Assembly: GCF_000500045.1 (NCBI RefSeq)
Contig: NZ_AYOT01000146.1
Coordinates: forward strand, 124,001 to 188,000
Direction: 5' to 3'
Length of the DNA: 64,000 bases
From: Borrelia persica No12
GTDB taxonomy: Bacteria; Spirochaetota; Spirochaetia; Borreliales; Borreliaceae
The notes under the pieces were generated by a model, which did not search any database, was not told where the DNA came from, and saw only the letters and a list, made by a program, of their open reading frames with translations. This document shows positions 1-7,146 of this stretch, piece by piece. The stretch's first letter is position 1. Each line of letters opens with the position of its first letter. The translations under genes were made by a program, and so were the position numbers.

Positions 1-1294
1 TAATAAACTTAATTAACGAAGCACATTCTTCTTTATTTAATTGAATCTGGCTTAAATAGTCATTATCATCAAATTTATTTATTATAGCCTCAACATCATC
101 AAAACTAAAATTAGAAACATCATGACTCTCCTCAAGCCCCCCTCCTTGCTCTTTTAGAGAAGATTCATCCAATTTAACACCATGTTCCACCTTATCTTCA
201 AGATCAATTGTATCATCATAAAGATTTTTTTCTTCAAAATCTTTAATACAACCCTGCAAATCCATACAATTTAAATCCGCCTTTAATACATCCTCAAAAT
301 TATCAAGTTTTTTCAAATTACCAGAAGCAAAATTACTAATTTCCTGTTTTTCTGTTGCAAGCAGATCACTATTATCACTCTTTTCCTCTAAATTTATGCC
401 ATCACTTACATCCACATCATCAATCTTATGATCAGTAATATCAGTTAAATCATTTAATGTCTCATTCTTTTCCTGAAACTTCACATCATTTGCATCTTGT
501 AAATCTTGACTTAAAAACTTAGCCTCATTTAAATCGGTATTTAAAGATTGTTGTTCATAAGATGAAATATCACTTTTCAAATCTGAGAAAGGTTCATTTA
601 AAATAGAATTATCCTTATGATTACCATTGTCCTTTAAAGCGACACCAGTAGAATTTTCATCATCAATAGACTCAGCTAAAACCTTATCAGGTTCACCTAA
701 ATTCGCAACAATATCCTGCTCACCACTATTAGCATCTAAAGATAAATTATTATCACTATCCAAACTCTTAGGCTCACCTCCAAAAACTTCTGCCACATCA
801 GAATCATTTCCCACAGTATTACTATTATCGAAATTTTTTTTAATATCACCTGAAAGCTCGCCAAAACCCCCAAGTAAAGCATCCAATTCTTCTTGAGCAA
901 GTGAAACATTTGGCAAATTATTCTCTCGTTTTACCAATTCACCAAATTCATTATCCATAACCCCAGTTTCATCGCGAGAGCCAATAAAACTCATTGATTT
1001 CAAATTAGCACTATCAGAATTTCCAAGAGAATCCAAACTACGTCTCAATATTTCATTCTCAACTCTAGAAATACGTCCCTCAACTTTTTTTAAATAATCA
1101 ACTAGCTCACCATGTCTTTGTTTTAAAGAATAATCAAGTTTTAACAATTTTTCATCTAATAGCTCTTTGATATCATCAGAACGCAAAGGAATAACTTGAG
1201 TATTGACTGAATGTTGCAAAAACACACTATGCATATCAAAATCAACTTCTTTAGGACCTTCTTTAATAAAAAAAGAATTTTTATGATTTACCAT
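1..1294 (-). CDS. Acidic, low-complexity hypothetical protein (C-terminus beyond window)
   Basis: An open frame runs from an ATG at 1294 to the left edge without a stop (about 431 codons visible), so the C-terminus lies outside the window. I do not recognise a family. The first 100 residues are mixed: a stretch around residues 40-85 (DDIKELLDEKLLKLDYSLKQ onward) looks like amphipathic or coiled-coil helix with heptad-like Leu/Val spacing. After that the protein becomes very rich in Asp, Glu, Ser and Asn (for example DDVDVSDGINLEEKSDNSD), as expected for a disordered linker, and turns more ordered near the edge (NKFDDNDYLSQIQLNKEECA). No signal peptide or membrane segment is visible. A GGAG lies upstream at a long distance (about 13 nt). 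It is transcribed divergently from the FtsB-like gene. The reading frame is firm; the function is unknown. Confidence 0.8.
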   Translation of the reverse strand, partial: MVNHKNSFFIKEGPKEVDFDMHSVFLQHSVNTQVIPLRSDDIKELLDEKLLKLDYSLKQRHGELVDYLKKVEGRISRVENEILRRSLDSLGNSDSANLKSMSFIGSRDETGVMDNEFGELVKRENNLPNVSLAQEELDALLGGFGELSGDIKKNFDNSNTVGNDSDVAEVFGGEPKSLDSDNNLSLDANSGEQDIVANLGEPDKVLAESIDDENSTGVALKDNGNHKDNSILNEPFSDLKSDISSYEQQSLNTDLNEAKFLSQDLQDANDVKFQEKNETLNDLTDITDHKIDDVDVSDGINLEEKSDNSDLLATEKQEISNFASGNLKKLDNFEDVLKADLNCMDLQGCIKDFEEKNLYDDTIDLEDKVEHGVKLDESSLKEQGGGLEESHDVSNFSFDDVEAIINKFDDNDYLSQIQLNKEECASLIKFI

Positions 1295-1359
1295 ATCAAA
1301 AGCTTTTCTCCAAATCTATTTGAGCAAAGATCATACACTCACAGTCAACAAATATACAC

Positions 1360-1388
1360 TTGTAAATATAATATATTAAAGATATAAT
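1360..1388 (+). promoter_or_regulatory. Sigma-70 promoter of the FtsB-like/permease genes
   Basis: TTGTAA at 1360-1365, a 17-nt spacer, then TATAAT at 1383-1388. The expected start of transcription (about 1395) lies only a few bases before the ATG at 1400, so the leader is nearly absent or translation begins at the second ATG (1421). Inferred from consensus only. Confidence 0.55.
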
Positions 1389-1399
1389 TACAATACAAT

Positions 1400-1840
1400 A
1401 TGTTCTTAATAAAAAAAATTATGTTCTCTATTTATATAGGGGTAATAAGTTATTTTATGATGACACCAATTTTTGGAGAAATGGGGGTTATTAACTATAA
1501 AAAATTAAACAATAATTTAGTTATGATGAAAAATCATATCGAAAACTTAAAAGTAATACAAAAAAATCTAAAAACAAAATATATTAATTTACAAATATCA
1601 AAGCCAACTATCTTAAGAGAGGCAAGTAAACTAGGTTATTATCCCAAAAATTCAATTATTATAAAAAATCTTAATGGAGATAAAAATTATTACCAAGGTA
1701 ATATCTTGACCATAAAACACACATCAAATAATAAAAACATAGACAAAAATTTTTACTTAATATCAATAGTAATTTCACTGATATCTTATTTTTTAATCAG
1801 TTATTTTGAGAAAATAAAAATTCTTCACAAAGGGAGATAA
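1400..1840 (+). CDS. FtsB/DivIC-like septum formation initiator protein
   Basis: 146 residues. Visible layout: an N-terminal membrane segment (residues about 7-25), a Lys/Asn/Leu-rich coiled-coil-like helix (about 35-70), then a segment REASKLGYYPKNSIIIK that resembles the motif after the coiled coil in FtsB/DivIC proteins, where a Gly-Tyr/Met turn follows the helix. A second membrane segment near residues 118-138 (FYLISIVISLISYFLISYF) followed by a basic tail is not usual for FtsB. By family it would sit in the membrane and bridge FtsL and FtsQ at the division site; this is inference from layout. It is followed 28 nt later by two ABC permeases. The start may be the ATG at 1421, since neither ATG has a Shine-Dalgarno sequence. 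Confidence 0.6.
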   Translation: MFLIKKIMFSIYIGVISYFMMTPIFGEMGVINYKKLNNNLVMMKNHIENLKVIQKNLKTKYINLQISKPTILREASKLGYYPKNSIIIKNLNGDKNYYQGNILTIKHTSNNKNIDKNFYLISIVISLISYFLISYFEKIKILHKGR

Positions 1841-1868
1841 AGCTACAATTTCATTCATTATAAAAAAT

Positions 1869-2819
1869 ATGCTCTATATGTTGATCAATGCTATTATATC
1901 AACATTTCTTTGTATAACAATATTCAATGCATTTTCAAATAATCATTCAAATATTCCATTTACAAAAAAAAACATATTCAAAGATTATTTGGAATATATC
2001 GGAATTGTTAAAAGTATTGAAAGCTATAAATTAATATATGATTTCAATCCAAATACCCCATTAGACAAAGATTATTTTGCCAAACACATTTCAGGCAGTC
2101 TGTACATAGTTTATAAAACAAAATACAAAGGATTAATCTGGGGAACTACATATAATACCCCTCTTATAAAAGACAAATCGCCAATAAGTGTAATTTTTAG
2201 CAAAATAAAAAACACATTGACAATATCAATTCCAGGCTTTATAACATCTTACCTAATAGCCATCTTTTTCATTATCATTTGGACTTTTTTTGTAAAAAAT
2301 GAAATTTTAAATAACATTTTGGAATATATAATGTTATTTTTGCATTCACTACCAAGAAATCTAATTGTAATCTTGGTAATTACTTTACTCTACTACCTTA
2401 AAATAGATCAAAAAAACTTAATAATAGGCGGCTTTGCATGGTTTTTTTCATTTTTCATATTTAATGCTGTAATTTTCAAACAATCGCTAGAGCACAATTT
2501 AGCTGAACCCTATATAATAACTGCAAAATCAAGAGGCATTAAAAATTTTTCAATAATAACACTCCATGCATTAATTCCATCTTTAATTCCATTAATAACT
2601 CAACTCAGATCTACTCTCACAAGAGCATTCTTTGGCGCTTCTTTTATTGAGATAACATTTGGAATTGATGGAGTTGGAGCCTTAACAATTAATGCAATGA
2701 AAAATAACGATTATGTAGTCTATAGAGATTTACTATTTATTGGGGTATTTATTATGCTAATAACAAATTTAATAACAGACATACTAACATACAGTATTAA
2801 TCCTTACAAGGATGTATAA
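1869..2819 (+). CDS. OppB/DppB-type ABC transporter permease
   Basis: 316 residues, the usual length for the first permease of a peptide/nickel-type importer. There is one N-terminal membrane segment, a periplasmic stretch (about 25-110), then about five membrane segments. The cytoplasmic coupling (EAA-type) loop is at AKSRGIKNFSIITLHALIPS, followed by a conserved-looking tail FGIDGVGALTINAMKNNDY typical of OppB proteins. It forms a channel half with the permease encoded next (5-nt gap). No substrate-binding protein or ATPase gene is beside it, so it must borrow these from elsewhere or have a special role. The start could also be the ATG at 1878; there is no clear Shine-Dalgarno for either. 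Confidence 0.85.
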   Translation: MLYMLINAIISTFLCITIFNAFSNNHSNIPFTKKNIFKDYLEYIGIVKSIESYKLIYDFNPNTPLDKDYFAKHISGSLYIVYKTKYKGLIWGTTYNTPLIKDKSPISVIFSKIKNTLTISIPGFITSYLIAIFFIIIWTFFVKNEILNNILEYIMLFLHSLPRNLIVILVITLLYYLKIDQKNLIIGGFAWFFSFFIFNAVIFKQSLEHNLAEPYIITAKSRGIKNFSIITLHALIPSLIPLITQLRSTLTRAFFGASFIEITFGIDGVGALTINAMKNNDYVVYRDLLFIGVFIMLITNLITDILTYSINPYKDV

Positions 2820-2824
2820 GAATA

Positions 2825-3676
2825 ATGAAGAAATTAAAAAAAATATATATCTTATTATCGGGTATTTTCATTTTATTTTTAATAATAACTCCTAATTTAA
2901 TTAATGAAAATTCAAAATTTGCAATATACAGGAAAGATCCAAACAAAATATATATTAAACAAACAAACAAACTACCTCAATCACCAACAAACACAAATCC
3001 TTTAGGAACCGACAAAATGGGCAGAGATATATTATCAAGACTAATAATTGCAACTAGAAATTCTATTTTACTTGCATTTAGTTATGAAGCAATTTCTGTA
3101 ATAATTGGAATTTTCATAGGAATAATAATAGGAAGCTTTAAATTCAAAACTTGCTTGATAATTTCAAAACTAATAGAAGCATTACAAACAATACCATTTT
3201 TTTACATACTAATGTTAATTTTTTATTATTTTGCAAAACAAGAAAATTACAACGTATTAGAAGTTGCATTTACTCTAGCAATAATACACGGATGGATCAA
3301 ATTTACATTTATCACAAGAAATAATACACTACTAATCAAAAACCTGGATTATGTAAAAGCAAGCAAAACAATGGGTGCAAGTAAATTTAGAATAATAATA
3401 TATCACATATTTCCCGAAGTTTTTTCGTCAATATCATCAATCATTCCTCTACAAATCTCAAAAAGTCTTACTACTTTTGAAGTAGTAAATTTTTTACAAC
3501 AACAAGACAAAAGTTCTTATCCAAGCCTTGGAGAACTTTTGGGATATATTGAAATGGGAAGAGAATATTTTTGGATATGGATAAATCCCCTAATTATATT
3601 ATTAATCATAAACATTATATTAACATCAATAAGTTTAAAACTTAAAAAACACATAAAATCTTTTATATCATCATAA
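2825..3676 (+). CDS. OppC/DppC-type ABC transporter permease
   Basis: 283 residues. N-terminal membrane segment, then the OppC-type sequence NPLGTDKMGRDILSRLIIATRNS that precedes the channel helices, then about five membrane segments. The EAA-type loop is at VKASKTMGASKFRIIIYHIF, matching the pattern EAA-x2-G-x(9)-I-x-LP that docks onto the ATPase. Partner of the OppB-type permease just upstream; AAGGA inside the end of that gene serves as its ribosome binding site. It ends 7 nt before the stop of nth on the other strand, with no room for a separate terminator. The peptide or other substrate cannot be told from sequence. Confidence 0.85.
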   Translation: MKKLKKIYILLSGIFILFLIITPNLINENSKFAIYRKDPNKIYIKQTNKLPQSPTNTNPLGTDKMGRDILSRLIIATRNSILLAFSYEAISVIIGIFIGIIIGSFKFKTCLIISKLIEALQTIPFFYILMLIFYYFAKQENYNVLEVAFTLAIIHGWIKFTFITRNNTLLIKNLDYVKASKTMGASKFRIIIYHIFPEVFSSISSIIPLQISKSLTTFEVVNFLQQQDKSSYPSLGELLGYIEMGREYFWIWINPLIILLIINIILTSISLKLKKHIKSFISS

Positions 3677-3683
3677 ATTACAA

Positions 3684-4301
3684 TCAAACAAGTCTTGGTG
3701 CAAATTTTTCTAAAAAACAATTCTTACAAGTTTTACTACGTGATGTACAAATATCTCTTCCATGTCTATTAATAGCCATAGAAAACCTATACTGTTTATC
3801 AGAAGGTATCTTACTCCTTAAATCCAGCTCAATTTTTAAAGGCGTCTTCTCAAAAGTAATTCCATGTCTAATAACAACTCTACTAAAATGAGTATCTACA
3901 ATGATAGCCGGTTTATCATAAACAACACCAAGAATAACATTAGCGGTTTTTCTACCTACTCCTGGCAAAGATATAAGATCAAAAACATTATCAGGAATAA
4001 CACCATTAAAATGGTCTAAAACCATTCGTGCACAACTTATAATATTTTTAGATTTATTTGAATAAAATCCTAATTTATAAATTAATTTTTCAACATCTAC
4101 CAAATCAGCACAAGCCAAACTTTCAAAATCACCATATTTTTCAAAAAGTTTAGGCGCAATCTTATTAACCATATTATCAGTTGTTCTTGCACTCAAAATT
4201 ACCATTATTAAAAGTTCATAATTATTCCTAAAAGTTAAAAAAGGTTTAACACAAGGATATCTAGACAAAGTTTCATCCACAATTAAATTAATGTTAAGCA
4301 T
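3684..4301 (-). CDS. nth: Endonuclease III (DNA glycosylase/AP lyase), Fe-S motif incomplete
   Basis: Base-excision-repair enzyme removing oxidised pyrimidines and cutting abasic sites. The helix-hairpin-helix LPGVGRKTANVILG holds the catalytic Lys, and the catalytic Asp is in VDTHFSRV. The 4Fe-4S motif of the family is C-x6-C-x2-C-x5-C; here three cysteines are present (DICTSRSKTCKNCFLEKFA) but the fourth position is Ala, read directly as codon GCA. I chose the ATG at 4301 (205 residues) because upstream residues back to 4364 are hydrophobic, not conserved in the family, and would run through the promoter region at 4335-4364. The gene is divergent from the tRNA-Arg/tRNA-Pro unit and converges on the permease gene. 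Confidence 0.9.
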   Translation of the reverse strand: MLNINLIVDETLSRYPCVKPFLTFRNNYELLIMVILSARTTDNMVNKIAPKLFEKYGDFESLACADLVDVEKLIYKLGFYSNKSKNIISCARMVLDHFNGVIPDNVFDLISLPGVGRKTANVILGVVYDKPAIIVDTHFSRVVIRHGITFEKTPLKIELDLRSKIPSDKQYRFSMAINRHGRDICTSRSKTCKNCFLEKFAPRLV

Positions 4302-4334
4302 AAAATAATTATAAAATATCCATAGCTCTAACAG

Positions 4335-4364
4335 AATATAAACAACAAATATTTTTATTGACAA
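4335..4364 (-). promoter_or_regulatory. Promoter of nth
   Basis: Reading the minus strand: TTGTCA (4364-4359), 18-nt spacer, TATATT (4340-4335). Predicted transcription start near 4328, giving a leader of about 27 nt to the ATG at 4301. Its -35 box overlaps that of the opposite tRNA promoter. Confidence 0.5.
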
Positions 4365-4386
4365 GGGTTTTTCAACATGATATACT
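4358..4386 (+). promoter_or_regulatory. Promoter of the tRNA-Arg/tRNA-Pro unit
   Basis: Perfect -35 TTGACA (4358-4363), exactly 17 nt, then TATACT (4381-4386), 17 nt before the tRNA-Arg 5' end. This is one of the best consensus promoters in the window. Confidence 0.75.
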
Positions 4387-4403
4387 CAACTTTAGGCTCA
4401 AAA

Positions 4404-4477
4404 GCGCCAATAGCTCAATTGGATAGAGCAACAGACTTCTAATCTGTAGGTTTTAGGTTCAAGTCCTAATTGGCGCG
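4404..4477 (+). tRNA. tRNA-Arg (anticodon UCU)
   Basis: Cloverleaf: acceptor stem GCGCCAA (4404-4410) pairs with TTGGCGC (4470-4476), discriminator G. Anticodon stem ACAGA/TCTGT with loop CTTCTAA, anticodon TCT at 4438-4440; T loop GGTTCAAGTCC. No CCA is encoded (TGA follows). It reads AGA, a common Arg codon in this AT-rich genome. Likely co-transcribed with the tRNA-Pro 9 nt downstream. Confidence 0.95.
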
Positions 4478-4486
4478 TGATTTTTT

Positions 4487-4559
4487 CGGGACATGGCCTA
4501 GTGGCTAAGGCACCTGCTTTGGGAGCAGGGGATCGTGAGTTCGAATCTCACTGTCCCGA
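4487..4559 (+). tRNA. tRNA-Pro (anticodon UGG)
   Basis: Acceptor CGGGACA (4487-4493) pairs with TGTCCCG (4552-4558), discriminator A. Anticodon stem CCTGC/GCAGG with loop TTTGGGA, anticodon TGG at 4520-4522; T arm GTGAGTTCGAATCTCAC. The CCA end is not encoded. Second gene of the tRNA unit. Confidence 0.95.
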
Positions 4560-4572
4560 TTCCACATAAAAA

Positions 4573-4601
4573 ACAGGAAGAATAAATTTTATTCTTCCTG
4601 T
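4573..4601 (-). terminator. Rho-independent terminator of p83/100
   Basis: Near-perfect 14-bp inverted repeat (ACAGGAAGAATAAA with its complement). On the minus strand the hairpin is followed by a run of six T, so it ends the p83/100 transcript, whose stop codon is at 4638. On the plus strand no T run follows, so it may only partly stop the tRNA transcript. Confidence 0.75.
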
Positions 4602-4637
4602 AGCTGTTGTAAACATATTAATTAATTAAAATCTGAC

Positions 4638-7019
4638 TTAATGTACTTTTTCTAAAGTGTTTAGATCTAAAGTAATGATTGATTTAGATGCATCCTGTAA
4701 ATAAACATAATTTGCATTCACAGTAAAATTTGTAAATGGTAAGACTTCCTCTTCTGAAAGAATAAACTTACTCAAATCATTTGAAGAAAATTTTGCCAAT
4801 TTCCAGACATTATTATCCTTAACAACTACCAAAATCATTTCAGAATCAACAAAAAGAGAAGAATCTCTACTCAATTCAAAACCTGCTTGAGATTTTACCT
4901 TTAAATTTTCTGTTTTACTTAGTACTTGAAGCTTTGCAATACCTGAACAAAGTTTTATAGCTACAAGATCATCTTCTCTCTCATAAACCCCATACCTTCT
5001 AATACCATATTGATAATCCTTACCCACTTGCTCTGTATCTGAATCAATTAACCTAAGAACACCCAAATTAGTGCTAGGATTTAAAATTTCTAAAAATACA
5101 GGTTTTGTGTTCTTATCTTTAAGGGGTAATTTATTCATATCTTCAGATTGAACTGGTTTCTCTTTAGCATTTAAAGATTTATTGGGTAATAACTGAGAAG
5201 ATCGATTATTTGCAATATTAGGAGAATTTTTTGGAACATTTGCCGTAGCCTTTTCAAGTTGTTTTTTCAACTCCTCAGCTGATTTTAATTTTTCATTACT
5301 CTTTGATATATCCTTAGGCTTTGACAAACTGTCCTTTTTCTTTTCTTGATTTACATTACTTTGCAACTTATCTTTAATTGGACCTTTTTGTTTATTAAAT
5401 CCATTATCTACCCCTTTAAGCTTACCTAGATTACTCTCTAAAGCATTTTCTTTAACTACCTTATCATCAACCTGCTTCTCAATCTCTTTTTTCTCAGCAT
5501 CATCAGTAGCCTTTCTAAGCTGCTGTGCTAAATCCTTAAGTGATTTCAATTCTGCACTACTTTTTGATGTACTTTTAGGTTTTGGTAGTAAATTGTCCTT
5601 TTTCTTTTCTTGATTTACATCCTTATCATTCTTTGATATATCCTTAGGCTTTGGTAGTAAATTGTCCTTTTTCTTTTCTTGATTTACATCTTTATCGTTC
5701 TTTGATGCATCCTTAGGTTTTGATAGTAAATTGTCCTTTTTCTTTTCTTGATTTACATTACTTTGCAACTTATCTTTAATTGGACCTTTTTGTTTATTAA
5801 GTCCACTATCTACCCCTTTAAGCTTACCTAGATTACTCTCTAAAGCATTTTTTTCAATCATCTTATCACGAATTTGCTTATCAATCTCTTTTTTCTCAGC
5901 ATCATCAGTAGTCTTCTCAAGCTGATTTTCTAGTTCTTCAATAGTCTCAATTAATTGTAATTTTTCATCTACTTTTGGAGAATTTATATCCCCAGGCTTT
6001 GGCAAATTTTTATTTTTATTACCCTTATCAATATCCTTCTGTATCCTATCCTTTACTACATCTCTCTGTTTATCCAATTTTTCCTGAGAACTATCTAATT
6101 TTTTCTGTGACTTTTTAAGTCCCTCTGTTTTATTTTTTAAAACATTTTTTTCAGTTATTTTATCATCAATTTGCTTTTCAATCTCTTTTTTCTCAGTATC
6201 ATCAGTAGCTCTCTCAAGTTGCTCCCTCAAATTATCAATAGTCTCAGTTAATTCATCATCGATACTTTTTAAAGTATTAGATTCAATATCAATTTTTTCC
6301 TGATCAACATCACGCATGTCACCTTGAATATCAGTTAAATCTCTCGCAAAATTTGTACCAACTACTTCATTCTCACTCAAAAGAGAGGCCAATACTTTTT
6401 CCGTAACTATTTTATCAAGATCAACATCTGATTCAATGTCTCCTGACAAAATATTTCTCTTAAGAGGAATAAAAATATGAGTCTTTCCAGCCCATTGACT
6501 ATAAACTCTTGAAAGCCCTACATTATTCTTACTTAAATCCGTAAGAGACGAATTAATATAAGCATCATTATAATAATCCAAATCACCACGATAAGCAGCA
6601 TTATATATGGTAATAGCCTTAGCAAGCAATTCTGCACTCTCTTTACCGTATTTAAAACCTTCCATCAAATATCCTGTAAGTATTCTTCTAAGATTTAAAA
6701 TGCTATCAAGAGACGATTTTGAAGCAATAATAAAAACATCAGAACTACTTTTTTCATCTTCACGATCAATATACCTATTAACATAATATCTGTCGTAATA
6801 ATTAGCCTTATTATCAACTAAATTCTTAGCCAAAAATTCACCAATACCCACTATCTGTTGGTAAGTATCTGTAGAATCATAAGGACCTCTATAATTAACA
6901 AATTCAAGATCCATATTAATAAAATCTTTTAATTTCTTCTTATCAACTTCTCTAGCATGAAAAGTAACAATATTTAAAAAGATTAATAACAAACTAAAAA
7001 GTGCCCATATTCTTTTCAT
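4638..7019 (-). CDS. p83/100: Antigen p83/100, expanded repeat form
   Basis: Homologue of the Borrelia p83/100 antigen, recognised from the N-terminal region (REVDKKKLKDFINMDLEFVN; YSQWAGKTHIFIPLKR) and the C-terminal domain (PVFLEILNPSTNLGVLRLID). Signal peptide at residues 1-22. Residues about 215-640 are a Lys/Glu/Asp-rich helical, coiled-coil-prone region containing tandem repeats: a unit of about 134 residues occurs twice (offset 402 bp), and inside it a 23-residue unit ending KKKDNLLPKPKD is repeated at 69-bp steps. At 793 residues it is longer than the roughly 700 residues of the Lyme-group protein as I recall it. Known as an immunodominant protein; its function is not established. Ribosome site GGGGGAG before the ATG. 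Confidence 0.93.
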   Translation of the reverse strand: MKRIWALFSLLLIFLNIVTFHAREVDKKKLKDFINMDLEFVNYRGPYDSTDTYQQIVGIGEFLAKNLVDNKANYYDRYYVNRYIDREDEKSSSDVFIIASKSSLDSILNLRRILTGYLMEGFKYGKESAELLAKAITIYNAAYRGDLDYYNDAYINSSLTDLSKNNVGLSRVYSQWAGKTHIFIPLKRNILSGDIESDVDLDKIVTEKVLASLLSENEVVGTNFARDLTDIQGDMRDVDQEKIDIESNTLKSIDDELTETIDNLREQLERATDDTEKKEIEKQIDDKITEKNVLKNKTEGLKKSQKKLDSSQEKLDKQRDVVKDRIQKDIDKGNKNKNLPKPGDINSPKVDEKLQLIETIEELENQLEKTTDDAEKKEIDKQIRDKMIEKNALESNLGKLKGVDSGLNKQKGPIKDKLQSNVNQEKKKDNLLSKPKDASKNDKDVNQEKKKDNLLPKPKDISKNDKDVNQEKKKDNLLPKPKSTSKSSAELKSLKDLAQQLRKATDDAEKKEIEKQVDDKVVKENALESNLGKLKGVDNGFNKQKGPIKDKLQSNVNQEKKKDSLSKPKDISKSNEKLKSAEELKKQLEKATANVPKNSPNIANNRSSQLLPNKSLNAKEKPVQSEDMNKLPLKDKNTKPVFLEILNPSTNLGVLRLIDSDTEQVGKDYQYGIRRYGVYEREDDLVAIKLCSGIAKLQVLSKTENLKVKSQAGFELSRDSSLFVDSEMILVVVKDNNVWKLAKFSSNDLSKFILSEEEVLPFTNFTVNANYVYLQDASKSIITLDLNTLEKVH

Positions 7020-7103
7020 AATAAATTCTCCCCCTGGTCAACTATAAACTTTATTATTACTCAATTGGTATAAACTAAAACATCAATTTTAACACAACAT
7101 AAA

Positions 7104-7118
7104 ATGTATTCAATACAT
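7104..7118. repeat. Perfect 7+1+7 inverted repeat between p83/100 and the propeller gene
   Basis: ATGTATT-C-AATACAT lies 29 nt past the stop of the gene ending at 7147 and 85 nt upstream of p83/100. On the minus strand it is followed by TTTTATG. It could be a weak terminator or an operator for p83/100; the sequence does not decide. Confidence 0.35.
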
Positions 7119-7146
7119 GATACCATAAAATTAACAACAAAATGAA

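Noticed and set aside
627-896. 89-residue ORF on the plus strand
   Set aside because: It lies wholly opposite the long minus-strand acidic protein; its Ser/Lys/Pro content is the mirror of Asp/Glu-rich codons. A shadow, not a gene.
5340-6300. CRISPR array
   Set aside because: The 69-bp and 402-bp repeats lie in frame within the p83/100 coding sequence, have no spacers of constant length and no cas genes nearby.
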